Assembly (NCBI RefSeq): GCF_000498955.2
Contig: NZ_AYGX02000155.1
Span: 1-36,766 of the forward strand
Source: Lactiplantibacillus fabifermentans DSM 21115
GTDB taxonomy: Bacteria; Bacillota; Bacilli; Lactobacillales; Lactobacillaceae
Reading direction: 5' to 3'
Length of the DNA stretch: 36,766 bases
In this document: positions 35,107-36,766 of the stretch, one piece after another
Layout of the letters: each line of letters opens with the position of its first letter
How positions within the stretch are numbered: the stretch's first letter is position 1
Translations under genes and position numbers: made by a program
Notes under the pieces: generated by a model
What the model was told of the DNA's origin: nothing
Database searches by the model: none
Seen by the model: only the letters and a program-made list of their open reading frames with translations

Positions 35107-36033
35107 TTAGTGCTGTAAATGTTCAGAAATAATGCCTTCGCGAACGCCGCTCTCAGAAAAAATCACGCGGTCACTGTCGAGCATTTGTAATAGCGTCACT
35201 AATGGCAACATGCCACCGACGATAATATCAGCGCGGTCATATTCCATCCCCGAAATATCTTGGCGACCTTGCCGCGAGCGAGTTAAGAAGTCTAAGAACG
35301 TATGAAAAACGGTCTCCGTTTTCAGTCGGTAGCCGTGAATATCTTCAACCTTTAGCTTTTGTTGTCGGCGCCGATTAACACGCGCTAAGGTGCGATTGGC
35401 GCCCCCTAATAAAATGATGGGATAATGTAACGCTTCACTCAACCACCAAATATCGGCTAAGCGGTTACGCAAAAACATCTGCGCGCGAAACAAGTTCGCC
35501 GATGGTACCACATCATCGAGTTCAAATTGTTCAGATAAGGTCACCGCGCCAAAGGGAACGCTGATCAATTGTTGTTCGCGCCCACCTTTAACTAAAATCA
35601 GTTCGCAACTAGCGCCACCCGTATCTAAAATTAAGCAATCGTTAATGACTAAGGAATTCGCCACGCCTAAATAATCGTAGTACGCTTCGTCGTCTCCGGA
35701 TAACACTTTGAGGTCCAAACCGACTTCATTGTGAACGCGGGCGAGGAATTCTTTTTGATTCTTCGCCATCCGCACTGCCGCGGTAGTAATCCCAATCACA
35801 TCAGTATTAGGCATCCGTTCATATAATTTTCGGAAGTTCTGTAATGCTTTGATGGTCCGTTCAATGGCGGCTGGCTGTAAAACATGGGCCGTGCCCATGC
35901 CTTCTGACAAACGGGTATCTTCTTTGACCCGCTTGATTTCGGTAGCCGTACCATTGGCGTGCAGGCGATTAACCGCCATCCGCGCTGAGTTAGATCCTAA
36001 GTCGACAATTGCTAAATTTTTCATCGCCACCAC
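35107..36033 (-). CDS. ppx: Ppx/GppA-family phosphatase
   Basis: An exopolyphosphatase or (p)ppGpp-pyrophosphatase family protein, 308 residues, ASKHA fold. The first phosphate loop is IVDLGSNSARMAV (about 8-20), then GITTAAVRMAKNQKEFL (about 81-97), the DDEAYYDYLG segment, and the second loop ILDTGGASCELILV (about 134-147). It lacks a C-terminal HD domain, so it is the short form typical of Firmicutes. Polyphosphate and guanosine pentaphosphate cannot be told apart by sequence. The start is uncertain: GTG at 36033 is best spaced from AAAGGA, but GTG 36039 or ATG 36024 are possible. It is the first gene of the run leading to mvaA. Confidence 0.9.
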   Translation of the reverse strand: MVAMKNLAIVDLGSNSARMAVNRLHANGTATEIKRVKEDTRLSEGMGTAHVLQPAAIERTIKALQNFRKLYERMPNTDVIGITTAAVRMAKNQKEFLARVHNEVGLDLKVLSGDDEAYYDYLGVANSLVINDCLILDTGGASCELILVKGGREQQLISVPFGAVTLSEQFELDDVVPSANLFRAQMFLRNRLADIWWLSEALHYPIILLGGANRTLARVNRRRQQKLKVEDIHGYRLKTETVFHTFLDFLTRSRQGRQDISGMEYDRADIIVGGMLPLVTLLQMLDSDRVIFSESGVREGIISEHLQH

Positions 36034-36137
36034 GCTCACTTTTCCTTTAGAGGTTATATACAGTTATTTTAACATTAATACCCCGCCATCGCGGCCGTTA
36101 GCTTCCTACGATAAGGAGAATAAAGCAAATATTTGCC

Positions 36138-36314
36138 GTCGGTCGGGACTAGGGGCGCCGCTGTGGGGCAGACCTGGTGACAAAAAGCGGTCACCAGGGC
36201 GCTTTTGAGCCTAGCAAAAAACCACCGCTAGTCTCAAAAGTCGGCCCCAATTATCAGTCGGCCAGCCCACCGACCGATAATTGCGACACCGCGGCGCCCC
36301 TAGTCCCGACCGAC
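36138..36314 (+). repeat. Family II multibranch structured repeat, copy g
   Basis: The outer arms (36138-36161 and 36291-36314) are a perfect 24-bp complement. P: CTGGTGAC/GTCACCAG (36174-36181/36190-36197) with AAAAAGCG loop. Q: CTTTTGAG-CC-TAGC/GCTA-GT-CTCAAAAG (36202-36240). R: AATTATCAGTCGG/CCGACCGATAATT (36249-36261/36270-36282). Junctions GCTGTGGGGCAGACC and GCGACACCGC are kept. It lies 100 bp upstream of ppx, oriented away from it. Confidence 0.82.
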
Positions 36315-36331
36315 TAAATAGTTATCATTTC

Positions 36332-36365
36332 AAAAAACGCCCAGCTATGATTTTTAGCTGGACGT
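36332..36365 (-). terminator. Terminator without a visible gene
   Basis: On the minus strand ACGTCCAGCT pairs with AGCTGGGCGT (one wobble), then six T. It would end a transcript coming from the right. No open frame precedes it within 400 bp. Confidence 0.7.
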
Positions 36366-36656
36366 TCTCTGGAAGTAAAATTCAATTTTTCATAGCCAAT
36401 AACTTGGCTTAACCTACCAAACTAATGATTAACCCGCTGATATCAATGCGTCATAATTAACTTTCAGACGGTAACCACCACAAGTTCCACAAAATCGATG
36501 TAAGTTCGGTGGGCTATACCACCAACAACATTGAATACTATTTGCTAACATTGCGATTACCATAATTGGTTAAATCCAATCCGAAACTGTCCACCAAGAC
36601 AAATGACGCGACCACCAAAAATGTAGTCGCGCCATTAATATTAAAAAATCAGTTTA

Positions 36657-36766
36657 GTTGGGCGTCAGCGGTAATGGAAGCTGCCGTGCAAGTGGTGTTA
36701 ATGCCGGCGCTTTTCCGACATTTACAGCACCGACATCTTTGAAGCTTGGCGAACTGTGCCAAGCTT
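36657..36766 (-). repeat. Family II structured repeat, copy h (cut by the window edge)
   Basis: GTTGGGCGTCAGCGGTAATG (from 36657) is nearly the arm of copy d. Then follow hairpin R (GGTGTTAATG/CATTTACAGCACC) and the start of hairpin Q (CTTTGAAGCTTGGC...). The opposite arm and P hairpin lie beyond the window. It faces copy g across 342 bp. Confidence 0.7.

Larger units (their letters stand above)
36034..36766. other. Gene-free right end of the window
   Basis: It holds a convergent pair of family II repeats (36138-36314, and 36657 to the edge). A terminator at 36332-36365 has no gene in front of it. A hairpin GACGCGAC/GTCGCGCC lies near 36605-36633. No frame has a ribosome binding site. Confidence 0.6.

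Overview
The window is chromosomal DNA from a low-to-mid GC Firmicute of the lactic acid bacteria, most probably the Lactiplantibacillus plantarum group. The protein sequences and gene order point there: class II HMG-CoA reductase, an 'IpaB/EvcA' type protein, RpoE with a very acidic tail, type B L31, and frequent TTG/GTG starts. Housekeeping blocks follow the Bacillus order (metG-tatD-rnmV-ksgA-veg-ispE ... purR-glmU-prs; murA2 ... rho-rpmE; rpoE/pyrG; lipL/ywfO type genes) without the sporulation genes. No phage, insertion sequence, CRISPR, rRNA or tRNA was seen.

Layout, left to right. 1-720: a cluster of DnaA-box-like sites, a DUF6483-like gene and a small membrane protein. 1063-4413: rpmE2, rho and murA2 (minus strand). 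4600-6211: the two-subunit Fe-S L-serine dehydratase. 7168-10111: pyrG with a CTP-sensing type leader, rpoE and a DUF1934 gene. 11039-14130: the only plus-strand operon, with a LipL-like acyltransferase, an HD phosphohydrolase and a HAD phosphatase. 14193-16348: a Ser-rich lipoprotein and a DUF218 membrane protein. 16505-20366: prs, glmU, purR. 20672-22274: a zinc-type ABC transporter under a Zur-like operator. 23034-24887: a GT8 glycosyltransferase and an alpha/beta hydrolase. 25430-36033: a long minus-strand run ppx, mvaA, a HEMLH protein, sir2, DUF72, metG, tatD, rnmV, ksgA, veg, ispE.

The genes are mostly ordinary; the unusual content is between them. Two families of intergenic structured elements recur. 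Family II has eight copies of about 130-187 bp. An outer stem closes three hairpins. The stems differ in sequence from copy to copy but stay complementary, while junction and loop bases (CTGTGGGGCA, AGCGGTC, AGCC/AGTCT, CGACACAGCG) are kept. Six of the eight copies form three convergent pairs separated by about 270-375 bp. Family I has four full and two partial copies of about 110-125 bp. It is a long hairpin with a re-paired variable outer stem and apical stem around a conserved two-strand internal loop (GAGCATWGCCTAG facing CGTAGC-AAGCGG). The pattern of compensated stems in one genome suggests selection on structure, in RNA or extruded DNA, and I do not recognise either family.

Regulation readable from the sequence includes the pyrG leader (GGGCTC start plus terminator), 21-bp Zur-like sites at the zinc transporter and, more weakly, at rpmE2 and the DUF218 gene, a PurBox before purR, and tandem promoters before veg. 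Other points of note are an Asp in place of the fosfomycin-target Cys in MurA2, an orphan MEP-pathway IspE in a genome carrying mevalonate-pathway HMG-CoA reductase, and a sirtuin lacking its second Cys pair. Start codons were moved from the longest frame where a ribosome binding site decides them. All homology calls are from memory of families, with no search run.
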